64,000 nucleotides of DNA, taken from assembly GCA_025667525.1 (NCBI GenBank), contig CM046875.1:152331675-152395674 (forward strand), given 5' to 3'. The notes beneath the pieces are model-generated. The model ran no database searches. It saw only the letters and a program-made list of their open reading frames with translations, and had not been told where the DNA came from. Source of the DNA: Glebionis coronaria. Lineage: Eukaryota; Streptophyta; Magnoliopsida; Asterales; Asteraceae. The position numbers and the translations under genes are program-made. Shown here piece after piece: positions 1 through 11,523 of the stretch (within the stretch, counting starts at the first letter, position 1; each line of letters opens with the position of its first letter).

Positions 1-2562
1 CAAGGAGTATATGAATAATGATTGTCTTGAAGATGGTCATGGTTATCCACAAGTTTCTCCATCAAAATCCATGTCCAAATCATAACTTACATCAACTTGG
101 TGGTATAAAGATTGTCCTCCTCATCCTCTTGTTATTTTTTATTATGTAATCTTGTATTTCTTTTACTTATGTATATGTATATGATGATTAATGATGATTA
201 AAAATATTGTGTGGGGATTTGGTGTTGATAAACATGCTTAAAAAGATGGGCAAACTACATGTAAAATGGGTAAATCTTGTTTAAATGGTAGGCTGTATAA
301 AAACAGTAAAGAACCACATGTTAGACTGATAAAATGATGAAGTAGAATCAATTTACATTAAGCTATGGGTCTTGTACACATGTGAGAGTTGGCCATGCAA
401 TGGAATCATTGTAATGAGTGAGATATGATCAAAACAAGTTTAAAGTACAAATTTGAGTTCACTGTTTTGGACGATTTTTAGAAAATACTTAGAGGATGAT
501 TCAACAGTAGGTATAGTAGAGTTGAATGGAGCACATATCATTTAGTTTATGTGATAAAAATTTGAGCTTCTATCTCCATATAGAACTCTAGATATGGCAG
601 TTTTGGTGAATATGAAAATAAAAATCAGATTTTAAGAAGTAATGTTTATTATTATTATATAAGCACTCAAAATTATATTGTATAAAATGTAAAATAAAAA
701 CCCACTAACTTATGGATTTTATTTATATAAATATGTAAAAGGTTAAATATGTGTATAAATTATAAAAATGGTAGTGGAATAATACTTATAAGTAATAAAA
801 ACTATAAATTTGATTTTTACGACTTTTTCGGCTATTACCTTAAAATTAACGTTTTTCGCCAATTAAAACTTAGACGATCAAACCCGTCTAATGTAAAGTT
901 TTTAAAAGTCATATACTGATATATAAGTAACTAATACAAGTAAAAACCGATAAAACCCGAACTATAGGACATACGGACATTAACGAGCTAACTAAGCATA
1001 TTGGACTAATAATTGGACTAAATAAGATAAACACTTATAAAAAGAACTTATTGGGATTAACCCATTAAGGCCCAACTTGTAAAATGTAGATACTGATAAT
1101 ATAAGTATAACATGGATTAATACAAGTTAATAAACTTATAATAGGCTTCTTCGACCTAAAACACGTAAATAGGTGAAACTAGTAAACTAGTATAAACGTT
1201 ACCGACACATAACACTAAAATGAGTAAACGAGAATATGTAAACCCATTTGATCATCATATATATATATAATCATCATATGTATACATAATTGTTATTTTT
1301 AAAAGTCATTGGACATGAGTCTAAGACGAGTATTATTTGTCTAGGTTTCCGTGATTGAAGTACGTACCGTACGTCCGAATTGCCGATAACCCACCTTCCC
1401 ACATCAACGTGAGTTCATAGCCTCGCACTCTTTTAAATGTTTTTATGAAATGTTTTATAAACCCGCGAGGGAGATAACATGTTAGTTTTTATAAAATAGG
1501 ACACCATTTGTCCCGATTGTTTGTTTATTAATTTGGACCCGAATGATTGTATGACTCGATTGTATGACCCGATAAATGATTAAAGGACCCGATAGATGAA
1601 ATAAAATGGATTATTAAAGTTAGGTTATGTCACTAAAAGTCCCATTAGCATGAATTGTGAACTACCGGGATTTGGTAGACGCTTGTGCATATAATAGTAC
1701 TATTTGGGGACGATCACCCCAGTTCGCGCCTTGACGGTTGCTCCCCGTCGTGCCACATTGATTGGTAAGCGAATTTATGTATGAGAAGATTTCCATAGCG
1801 TGACCTTTGTAACGACACGCTACTTTAGATGGGCAAATTGAGTATCGGGTTAGCTACCCGTTGTTGGTTTAGTAAGGTAACAATGTCATGCGTCTTATAA
1901 TAATCCAAAATAACGAAATACTACTAGACGCACCGAATTACGATGTATTGCCTGACTAGCAATACAGGGTCATACTATTGATATTATGTTCGTGTTTTGG
2001 TTTTCATAACCATATTCATATAACGGTTTTTATTTTCATACAACGTCATAAGACGTATTGTATGATGTTTTTACGACATTTGCTCGTATAATGATTTTTA
2101 AGGCAAACGCCTATATTATGACATTTGCACGTATTGTATGATGTTTTTACGACATTTGGCTATTTATGGCCTATTAGAATGATTTGTACAAAATGATTTT
2201 CAGTAATAATTTTATACTGATATTATATTGATGGATTTTATTAAACTCTATGAATTCACTCGGCGTTATCGCTGACCTTTTCTTTTAACATGTTTTATCT
2301 CAGGTACTTGAAGGTAATTCTCGGGAAGACAACAAGAATTCATGGCCCGCACTTAAATAATAATTTCCATTCAAATGCTTTGTAAAACCTGTATTAAATT
2401 CAATGACTTGGGACCTATGTAACTTTGATATTTATGAATGGAAATGCTTTATAAATAAACGACGCGATTTTTATGCGTTGTCTATGATGTGAGTAATGTG
2501 CTATCCCGTAACACCAACTAGTCTTCCGCTGAACTGAGTTGTATAAATTTGGGGGTGTTACA
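1..2562 (+). repeat. 5' LTR of element A (partial)
   Basis: This stretch aligns almost base for base with 26798-29353, the right part of A's 3' LTR, and it is followed directly by a primer-binding site. It ends GTGTTACA. It holds no gene; small ORFs here are chance. Around 1545-1600 there are short repeats of TGTATGACCCGAT type. A 28-bp sequence at 2054-2081 recurs at 2130-2157, which is not so in the 3' LTR. Confidence 0.9.
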
Positions 2563-2565
2563 GTT

Positions 2566-2577
2566 TGGTACCAGAGC
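2566..2577 (+). other. Primer-binding site of element A (initiator tRNA-Met type)
   Basis: TGGTACCAGAGC begins three bases after the LTR end. It differs by one base from TGGTATCAGAGC, the common plant primer site complementary to the 3' end of initiator methionine tRNA. Element D has the same variant at 43870-43881, so the change is a family trait. Confidence 0.85.
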
Positions 2578-5500
2578 TCTCGTTATAGAGAACGAAAGAT
2601 TTTTAAAACTAAGGTTTTGAATAAAACGTTTCAAAATCTATTAACTATAAACATTTTTCTAAAAATGTCTAAAAAATCTTTTGACTATAACGGTGCCGAA
2701 GAATTCCCGAGTTACCGACAAGGCCAGACTGAGAAGTGTTATTTTAATATATATATATATATATAACTTGGTTTATATATATATGATGTAATTTTATTAC
2801 ATGATTTTTTTGATGATTATTTTGATATTTATATGAGGTATTTATACGACGTAGATTGTCACAAGGAACCCTAAATCCCCTAGTAAATTAATCAAAGCTA
2901 TTCTCGTAGGAATTCTAGCTATCCTAGATCTAAACCAAGTGGTGGATATTTATGATCCCAACAAATGGTTTATATTCGTAGAAATGTAGATATTAGTTGA
3001 TTGTGATATTAAAAAAGAATTGGTGAGATTAAATCTGATATCAATGTCATGACGATCTTTCCTTATAGAGTGGAGTTTGACAAAACGTTACCACCTGGAA
3101 AGATGTCATCTGATTCGTTGTCATCCAATTCTTAAATTTGAAATCGAAAGGGTGAATGTTGCACTTGAGGCTGTCATTGGAACCATTACCCAAAAGCCTC
3201 ATGCCACTAGTACCTTTCCGAGAAATCTGATTGAATGTGTGAGTCATCTCATGCTAGTGACTCATTTGATAATTGTTGTTGAAAGATCTATAGGATTGGA
3301 AATTAATTGTTGATTCATATCGAGCTTTTATTGCCCTTTTAAGGTTTATAAATAAGGCTGAAAGTATTGGAGAATGATGTAGGATATCGAATTGAGTATA
3401 AAATTGGTTAAGACTTGAATAAAGTAAAATTTAACCTGTATGGAATATGAGATTGTTAATAGAAGTCGCTAAAGTTCTGTGATTGAATTATAAGGTATTA
3501 ATTGATTATTGATTCGTGTTAAGGGTTATTCCTAGGCCATTGTCCACTAACGAGGATGCCTGGTGTCCAAGAAATAGATTGAAGAAATCTTCTTCTAAAC
3601 TGAGACCGATGGATCTTCTGGGACATGTGGAACACCTAATGACTCTTGTAGATTAGTATTCATTGTAGTATCTTTTAAAAATCCCTAACTTAACTGAGAT
3701 ATCAGTTGGTAGGATGAGTTCTAGAAATTGTATGACATAGTGACACGTAATGTGTTACGGTACAATTTTGACTTGTTTGTGATTAATGAAAAGACTACCT
3801 TTGATTGCTAAATTCTACATGTATCGATGTTATCTATCTTTTATTGCTTCATCCTAATGCTCGCATTAGTGATGCCACCATTGAACAAGTACTCATCTTG
3901 AATTGAGTTACGTTGTGAATTATTCTTTTTGAGTGCCATCGAGGTCATGAACCTCATGATTATTTGGCTAAGCTCATTTCCTGTTTTATTGTAGTTAGTT
4001 CTTGGTGAACAACTTTTCATCACTCTTTTGCAGATCACTCGTTGTTTTATAAGTTAAAACGGTATTCTTTGAGAATAATTGGATTTTCATCACTATACGG
4101 ATTATTTAAAGTGAGATTTATAAATAATCGTTATCGAAGTAAAGTTGTTTATGAAATACCTTGGAACGCTTATTTGTTTTCATAACAAAGAAAATCTTTG
4201 TAAATTTATTTTTAATTCTTATTTAAGAATTAAGCATGAAAATGTTTTTATTACAAACATGATGATAAAATTTTGACGAACTGAGTATTGCATCGTTAAT
4301 CTTGAAATTGTATATAGTTGCGCGCCTACATACAATTTGGAATGGACCATGCAAGGCTGATTAGTAGTCACCATAAAACTAATAAATAAACACTACATTT
4401 TCTTTGAAGATTGTGAAAGATTAAAATTTTTATGAGATCTGCAAGAAGTGAAAAATAGGGACATATTGATAAGGACACCTACATATGTGCCCGTATTATT
4501 TATTCTTCTGAGTCGAATTTACTCATCTGTGGAAATTGTCTTATTTGACAATTGACAATTATTTCTTGTCCAATTCCCCCGTAGTGAGATTCTTAGGAAA
4601 AGTATTTGATTACCGAGTGTTGATACCCGACTGGATGTATTGACGTTCTCATCATTTCTTATGATTTGATTTCATTTGAATGACCTGGGTAACGATCCAA
4701 GGAGCTTTCGAATGCGTACTCAAATTATGAAAACATGGAATATATTCATATTCATTAAATGTTTTCGTCTGTATCTGATTTGAAATTCTCTCGTAGATTA
4801 TGCGTTGACCTTACTCTTTTTATAAGTAGTTGTGTATCCATATATCCCTGAATTTGTGAAGGATTATGAATTATTATTAGTCTTTTGAGAAGTTCACATC
4901 TTATCGACGGCAATAAAACTAGAAAGTTGATAGTGCCAGTAGAATGGGTTGATTGATTATGACATGACGACATTGTCTTAATTGATGGGAACTCGAGTAG
5001 AATTCCCCGAAAAGATAAGATGTTGATTATCAAAAGTGATCTAAATAATTCTTGATGGATGACCATATCCTGCATTTAGACTTGAAATTATACCATGAAT
5101 GGTTGTGAATTAGTCATAGATATTATAATCTAGAAAGAACCTAATATGAATTTATTAAAACATGTTTATGTTATCTGAACTTTAGGAAGTATTTGTTGGT
5201 GAATTACCTAGACTTTCGCCATTAAGGCAAGTAGAATTTGGTGTTGATTATATTCTCGGTGCTGCACCTGTGGCGCGTGCACTGTACGACAGCACCATCT
5301 GAATTAAAAGAATTACCGTACAACTAAGAGAGTTGTCGGAGAAAGCTTTTATTCTACCAAGCTCGTCATTATGAAGAGCTATGGTGTTATCATTCCTTAT
5401 ATTTATAGATTACTGAGACTGAGTAAATTGACAATCGAAAGCGATATCCATAACTCGAAATGGAAGATTTGTTCGATCATTCAAGGTTCTAGCGTATGTT

Positions 5501-7800
5501 TTAAAGACTTGATCCACGGCATGGTTATCATCAATTTCGCGTCTGCGAAAAAGATTATCTATTCCAATCATTACATCCATAACTTGTGATGAACATTATG
5601 AGTTTCACGTGATGTCGTTTGGATTGACCGATGCACATGTAGTATTCATAAATTTGATGAATCACGTGTGTAGGCTGTAATTTGATAAATTCATGCTCGT
5701 GATCATTAAGGACCGTTTGTTTATTTATAAGAATAAGAATGAGCTAATAATTATTTATAGATTGCCCTGAATTGGCCGAACAATTAAAAATTGTACCTTG
5801 AATATTTAACATAAGATTTAAGACTTAATACTTTACATGATTTAACCGTGTGATTAATAGATAATGGAATATAAATTGACAATTGAAAGTTTAGAAGTCA
5901 TTTAAGACTTTGAGTTATACTAAAAAGAAAGTGCAAATATATTTTGACAAATGTTTTAACAAAGGATTTTTAAGGGATTATTCCCTTATACACAAACCAT
6001 TTAACTAAACTTCTGTTTAGGGGTAAATGTTTGTGTATACCTTAAGATAACCTAAGAAGGATTTAGGAAACCATTTAAACCATGACTTAAAATTTGAAAC
6101 GACAATTTTTGCTTTTCAAATAAGAAAATTTTGACCAAAGTGTAACCAAAGATTTTTCGAACATTTACGAATCTTAATAATCATTTTCGATAAATCAACA
6201 AAAATCATGTTAATTAAATTCAAATTTTATTTTGAAACACCTTTATATAATTGGACAAACTGAGAAAATTTTAAAACTTTCTGTGTTTACGTTTCATAAA
6301 AATTTACTAATTATTATTTAATTACTTGTAGTAATTATCGACGCTTTAAACGTCGGATTGAGCAAAACTGATAAAAATGATAGCTGAAACTAAACTGAAG
6401 CTTAGAAAATATGAAGAAAAGTGAATGTAATTATTGACACATTATATAGAAAGGATAAAGAACCAATTAGGATGTATTTCTTAATAATGAAGATGCAAAA
6501 TAAATTGCCGAACAATTTAAATATGAACGATGTTTGTGAAAAGGATAAAATAGATAATAAAAAGCGGTTCGCGGCTAATGTGAACCATTAAAAATTTAGA
6601 AGCCAATAAGCGTTGAATGTTTTAAAGGCCACTTGTGGTTGGCTAAATATGGAGGACTGTGAGATATAGTTATGTTGGAATCTGTAAGTATAAGTATTTT
6701 ATTTATGTCATTTTTGATTTAATGTATCATTATCAGAAGAAGTTGTACTGATGGCAAATTATGAAGGCAGACATCGCCTCATACATTAGTAAACGTCTAA
6801 CTATTGTAAAGGTCATCATCTGAATTAGATTCGATTTGGGTCATCATCGACAGACTGACCAAATCTGCTAATATCATTGCCGTTAATGATAAATGCAAAA
6901 GAGTTATGTAAACATAGTGTGCCTGTATCAAACATCTTTATCAAGATCCTCGCTTCGCATCGAATTTCTAGAGAATTGCTCAGAAATCATTAAGAACGAA
7001 CCTTGATGAGAGTACTATGTACCACCCCAATCGAAGGGACGAGGTAAAGTAACGATACAAAGTAATATAAGTGTTGTTTTATGTTTGAATGATTGACCTT
7101 TGGCAATAAACCGTATAATCGCTTTCCTTTGGAAAGATTACCATTGATAATCATCGTATTAGGATTGAGATCGAATCTTGTTGGGATCTAAATATTAGAG
7201 GATCTGTAAGCAGGAGTTGAGATAAAGACACCCGACATACACCCACTGTGAGTTGGACATGTCTTTTAGGTTTAAGGTTTCCTATGATGGCGAACCCAAC
7301 CTTGCAGAATTTTCGACCCGCGAGATCGGAAATGATTGTTGAAATTAGGATCTGATTATTGACTGACGGTAGTCGGTAAGAGGTTATGTGAATATGAAAT
7401 GTAGATCTTGATGTGCCAGATGGGTAGCGAAGTTATGCCAAAAATTTTAACCTTTGGAGAAATGAATTAATGATCTGACAAATCATGGGATATAAGTCCC
7501 CGTTGTATGGGACCATTGAGATGATGTAAAAGATTTGGTTTGAAAGGCATATAAGCTGGATCTACCCAAGGACTTCAAGAGATGCGTGAATTATGTTTCG
7601 TAAATAGAACTTGATAAAATGTCTATCAGGTGAGAATCTGATTGTTCCTTAGTAAAGTTTAGATCAAAGTTGCATTCATCAAAAACCCGTGAACATCATG
7701 GATAGAGAAAGTAAGTCAATGTGGAGGAAATACCCACATGGCTTTAACTCTATAAGAAGCGAGTAGTAAGGTAAGATGATCTTTGAGGACAAAGATCTTG

Positions 7801-7815
7801 TTTAGGGGTAAATGC
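7801..7815 (+). other. Polypurine-tract region of element A
   Basis: TTTAGGGGTAAATGC lies directly before the 3' LTR start TGTGACAATCC at 7816. The same sequence precedes the 3' LTR of D at 61690. It is the expected site for plus-strand DNA priming. The purine run is short for a polypurine tract. Confidence 0.6.
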
Positions 7816-8642
7816 TGTGACAATCCGTCAATTTATGGTTGATATTTTATTCTTAATATTTATTTGAAAACATTATTTTAATGTTATAATATGAACTCAC
7901 TTATTTTTGGGAAGTAATTTGGATTTACGTCTTGAAGTAGCGTCGACTACGTCTAAACCGGAGGATTCAACGTTACGTGCTTACGTTTACATACACCGTC
8001 TTTGGTGACAGTCCGACATTTCAGAAAATAAATTTATCCGTGAATATTATTTTGGAGTTTTAAATTTGTGTTGGTTCATAAACTCACAAATTTACGAGAA
8101 GAAATTAGGACTTACGATTTTAATTTAACGTCCTTTACGACTAAACCGGAAACCCTAGGATTACGTTATCACGTTTTCGAACTCCGTTTTGATGAGACAA
8201 TTTTTATTAAATTCGTTTTGTGCCGTTGATTCATAATTCATAAAAACGTTTTTCGTAAAACGACCCGAGGGCACGCAAATCGAGAAAACTAGAATCGAGG
8301 AATACCCGTAAATTAGTGGGATGGGACAAACTAATTTATCCCACCCCACTACACATGGGGCGGCCAAAACTCACCAACACATCTTATGATGTGTCAAAAC
8401 CTTAACACTTGTCATATGAGCTTAGTAAATAAGCTACAACTTACCACTTTCCATCAAAACCATCAACTCTTACCACTCTCCTCATTTTATCTCATGCAAA
8501 CAACTTACAACTCTCTCCTCCTCTCTTGTTTATGCCGTCCCATCCCCACCAAGAACACCCTCATTTGATCAAAATCAACCCCAAAATCTCATGTTATTCA
8601 TGCACATGTTGAAGCCCTTTTGAAACTCTATTGATTGGTGGT
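7816..8642 (+). repeat. 3' LTR of element A, left part
   Basis: It begins TGTGACAATCCGTCAATT, the same start as element D's LTRs at 40778 and 61690. It is broken at 8642 by the Athila element G and continues at 26748. The bases 8638-8642 (GTGGT) are one copy of G's target-site duplication. No gene is present; the 60-68-aa ORFs are not conserved. Confidence 0.9.
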
Positions 8643-9206
8643 TGAAACTAGGATTTTTAAGTCCTTTTTAATGCAATGAATGTTCGTTTTTCCTCGATTC
8701 GACTCGAATTTGATTTCCGGTTTAACGTTTCAACTTAACTTTGTTTTTGGTAAAATCTATTTTTGGGTATTTTAAGACTAACTTAAATCTACTTAATCAA
8801 ATGAAAACTATTTTAATTAACTATTTAAACTATTAATTTGAAAATAAACTTTAACTAATTAATAAAACCTAAAACTTTTAATGAAATTCTATTTTTAAAC
8901 AAAACTTAATAAATTGAAAACTTATTTTAAATCTAAAATTTAATTGATAATTGAAAACTACTTTTAAATCTAAATAAAAGAAAACTATTTAAAATTATAA
9001 AAGAAATATAAAACTAATGTAAATTTATAAAATTAAAATATATTTTTTTTCTTTTTATATTTTATATAAAAAAACTAAATTTAAATAAAACTATTTAATT
9101 AATATAAATAAAACTAAACTTTAATTAAACTAAATTTTAATTAAAACTAAACTGCCAAATTAAACTATCCTATATCAATCTAATGTTGCATATCATAAAC
9201 ATAAAA

Positions 9207-9280
9207 AGAGTTCTAGCGCACTGGTTGAGGCGTTTGACTGGGGAACGTGGGGTCCTGGGTTCGATTCTCACCAGGATCGA
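9207..9280 (+). repeat. tRNA-like (SINE-head-like) sequence inside the LTR of G, 3' LTR copy
   Basis: A pol III A-box-like sequence TAGCGCACTGG (9214-9224) and a B-box GGTTCGATTC (9258-9267) lie 44 bp apart, the spacing found in tRNA genes, with seven bases before the A box. The acceptor stem and anticodon arm do not fold as a functional tRNA. The orientation is opposite to the retrotransposon. The same unit is in the other LTR, so it was part of the LTR before this copy inserted. A captured SINE head is my reading; a decayed tRNA gene is the alternative. Confidence 0.6.
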
Positions 9281-9333
9281 ATTTTTGCAAATAAATTATA
9301 CTTTTTGGAACAGTTGCTTTTGGACAGTAGAAT

Positions 9334-9358
9334 ACCTCAGACCAATTGGGTCTGAGGT
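9334..9358. repeat. 10-bp inverted repeat in the LTR of G
   Basis: ACCTCAGACC and its complement GGTCTGAGGT are separated by five bases. The other LTR has the same arms with one change in the loop (24570-24594 region). It lies about 65 bp after the tRNA-like segment. Function is unknown. Confidence 0.75.
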
Positions 9359-10374
9359 TAGCAGCAAATAAAATAAACAAATATAAGACAATAAGCTGAA
9401 CTCAAATAAGCATAAACCAAGTAAGCTAACAAGGGAAAAAAACATATAAGCTGAAAATCTAAATAAGCACGACTAAATATCAAATAAGCTGATACAAATA
9501 GGCTAATAAAAACTGAATAATCTAAATATGCAATGAACAAATATAAGACAATAAGCTAAACAAATAGGGTTGAAAACAAAATAAGCATTAAACAATAAGC
9601 CAATCTTAAATAAGCTATAAAAACTTAAATCGAAACATAAATGATAAACAATAACTAAACAGTAATAAGAAAATCCAAACATACAAATAGCAAACCCCAA
9701 TGTTTAGGCCGAATAACTAGTATAAGCAGACTTACAAAAAAAACTGAATAAGCAGGTAAAATAATTCTAAATAAGCAGATTCCAACACTATTAATCTAAG
9801 CAGAATCCAAAATACCTCAACACTGAAACCTAATATCAATTAAGCATATTCCAAACACAACCGAAAACCACAAAGCAGATTAATCCATAAATAAAACTTA
9901 ACATTAAATTTAAAAGAAGATCAAAACCTTTTGATGATCCGTTGGGAAGAAGACAAGCGCTGAGCCGTCTTACGAACCGAAAACAAACGAACCACAAACA
10001 CCACCGATAATCATCAACAAACTTAATCTCCTTCGTCTCGAACAGTAACACATAAGCAACGAACAGTAACCTCTTTTTATATTTCCCAGTGGGGGAAATA
10101 TAGATTTCACTTTTCTTTATATTTTTTTTTCTTTTTTTCTTTTTTTTTTCTTTTATATCATAACACTAACACTAACAATAATTTTTAAACAGATTAAAAA
10201 GAAATAGTAACTGAAATTAAATTTGAGACGAGAATTAAAACGAATTTAATTTTTCATTAATTTAAATCAAACTTACAATACTAGAATTAAAATTACAAGA
10301 TTAAAAACCTATTAATCTAATTACTGAAAATTAAAAAATAATAAAGAAAGCTGCTGATTACATGATATGAAGGG

Positions 10375-10384
10375 CTTTTTATAG
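10375..10384 (-). promoter_or_regulatory. Candidate TATA box of the Athila LTR (3' LTR copy)
   Basis: On the minus strand this reads CTATAAAAAG, a good plant TATA box, about 1.1 kb into the LTR. That would give a U3 of about 1.1 kb, with RNA starting roughly 30 bp further on. The 5' LTR copy is near 25592-25601. Other AT-rich sites in this LTR could also serve. Confidence 0.45.
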
Positions 10385-11523
10385 AGGAACCCCATGAAAC
10401 CCTAATCTTGGCTTCATTAGTAAGCATCCAAATCCCACCGTTGATTTCTTCATTAATCTTCTCTTTCTTCAAAAATTCTTGATCAACGGCTAAGATTCAT
10501 CCTTATGCACACGGATTGCCACCGTGGCACAAGGATGTGTTTGTTGTGCTAGTTTTCAGCCTAAGTGGCTTCTTCTCATTGGAGGGTTATGATGGATGAG
10601 GTGTGATAACCAATCACATGAAGGAAAAAGGCCATGTAGGATTGATTTGAGGACCACTAGTGAGTGGGTGATGAGATTTTTATGGGGATTTTATTTGTTT
10701 GGGTGTGAATTAACCCACAAAGGTAAAAGCCCCATTTTTTTCATGATTTTTTACTGATCCGAAAATTAGGGTTTGGAAGGAGATGGAGAGTATTTGGGGG
10801 AGAGGGATAAAGCACAGTAAAAATAATGTGTGTTTTTCGTTTGTAACGAAAAAGTGAGGAGAGTGAATTTGTTTATTTATTTATTTGTGTGGGGTGGGTA
10901 AAAAAGGGTGAATGGGGTACACGTGGGTTGAAGTGGAACGGTTTGGTGAGTTGATTGGTGAAAGTTTACAAGTTTGACCAAGCAAACTCACTTTATTCCA
11001 TTCGTTTGTTTTATCCTGGGCTTTTGACCCAATTCGTTTCATTCTTGTAAATCACACGTCCATTTCACAAACATTGGGCTAGGCCCAATGTCTCTTTCAT
11101 TCGTCCCAACTTTTATCAAATGGGCTTGTTGAGTTTTGATCCTTTTTAGCATTTTTTCCAAATGGGCTTGTAGGCCCATTAAGCAATGTGGGACCCACAA
11201 GACTCGAATATCTTCAATAACGATAAATTCCATTAAAACGAGCTCGATTCTGACTTTCTTGATCATTTCTTTGAATTTAAGTGGACTTACCGGTTTTCGT
11301 GATCTTGGCACACTTTTGGTCTTGTCTTCGACTCTTTCTTGACTTTTCTTCGACATTTGACCGTGAAATCCCGTGTTTTCTCTTCTTTTGATCATTTGTA
11401 CCTATTTAACACACAAAACACAAAACCACGCGTAATTCCGACATTTATGATAATAAACACATGATTCGGTCTTGTTTTTCCTTGATTTTAGTGGCAAAAG
11501 GATAAGTGTTTACACACTTATTA

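Larger units (their letters stand above)
2563..7815 (+). pseudogene. Element A internal region: eroded gag-pol of a Tekay-like chromovirus
   Basis: No long ORF remains, but pol can be traced in broken frames. Around 5226-5370 lie the residues that precede RT (GVDYI, GAAPVARA, LRELSEK). RT follows at about 5450-5760: GYHQ-like residues, MSFGLTDAH at 5612, an in-frame TAA at 5678-5680, then IIKD at 5702-5713 where FIDD/YVDD is expected, so one catalytic Asp is replaced by Lys. The integrase core reads IWVIIDRLTKSAN near 6832-6880, a TAG replaces a conserved Trp codon at 6969-6971, and STMYHP is at about 7010. The integrase C-terminal GPF-type module is eroded near 7480-7540. Upstream of 5200 I cannot place gag or protease with certainty. 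The stops at 5678 and 6969 and the Lys also occur in element D. Confidence 0.85.
8643..11523 (-). repeat. 3' LTR of Athila element G
   Basis: A 2.88-kb copy of 23881-26742, differing by scattered substitutions and small indels, for example in the T-run near 10120-10150. In sense (minus) it runs from 11523 to 8643. It contains a tRNA-like segment and a short hairpin in plus orientation, a candidate TATA box, and a very AT-rich stretch at 8780-9180. It holds no ORF that looks real. Confidence 0.92.

Noticed and set aside
4755..5075. 106-aa minus-strand ORF in element A
   Set aside because: It lies in the eroded gag-pol region of a plus-strand element, and the matching part of D does not keep it.
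9207..9280. A functional tRNA gene
   Set aside because: The A and B boxes fit, but the acceptor and T stems do not pair well and I cannot place an anticodon arm; it is called tRNA-like only.
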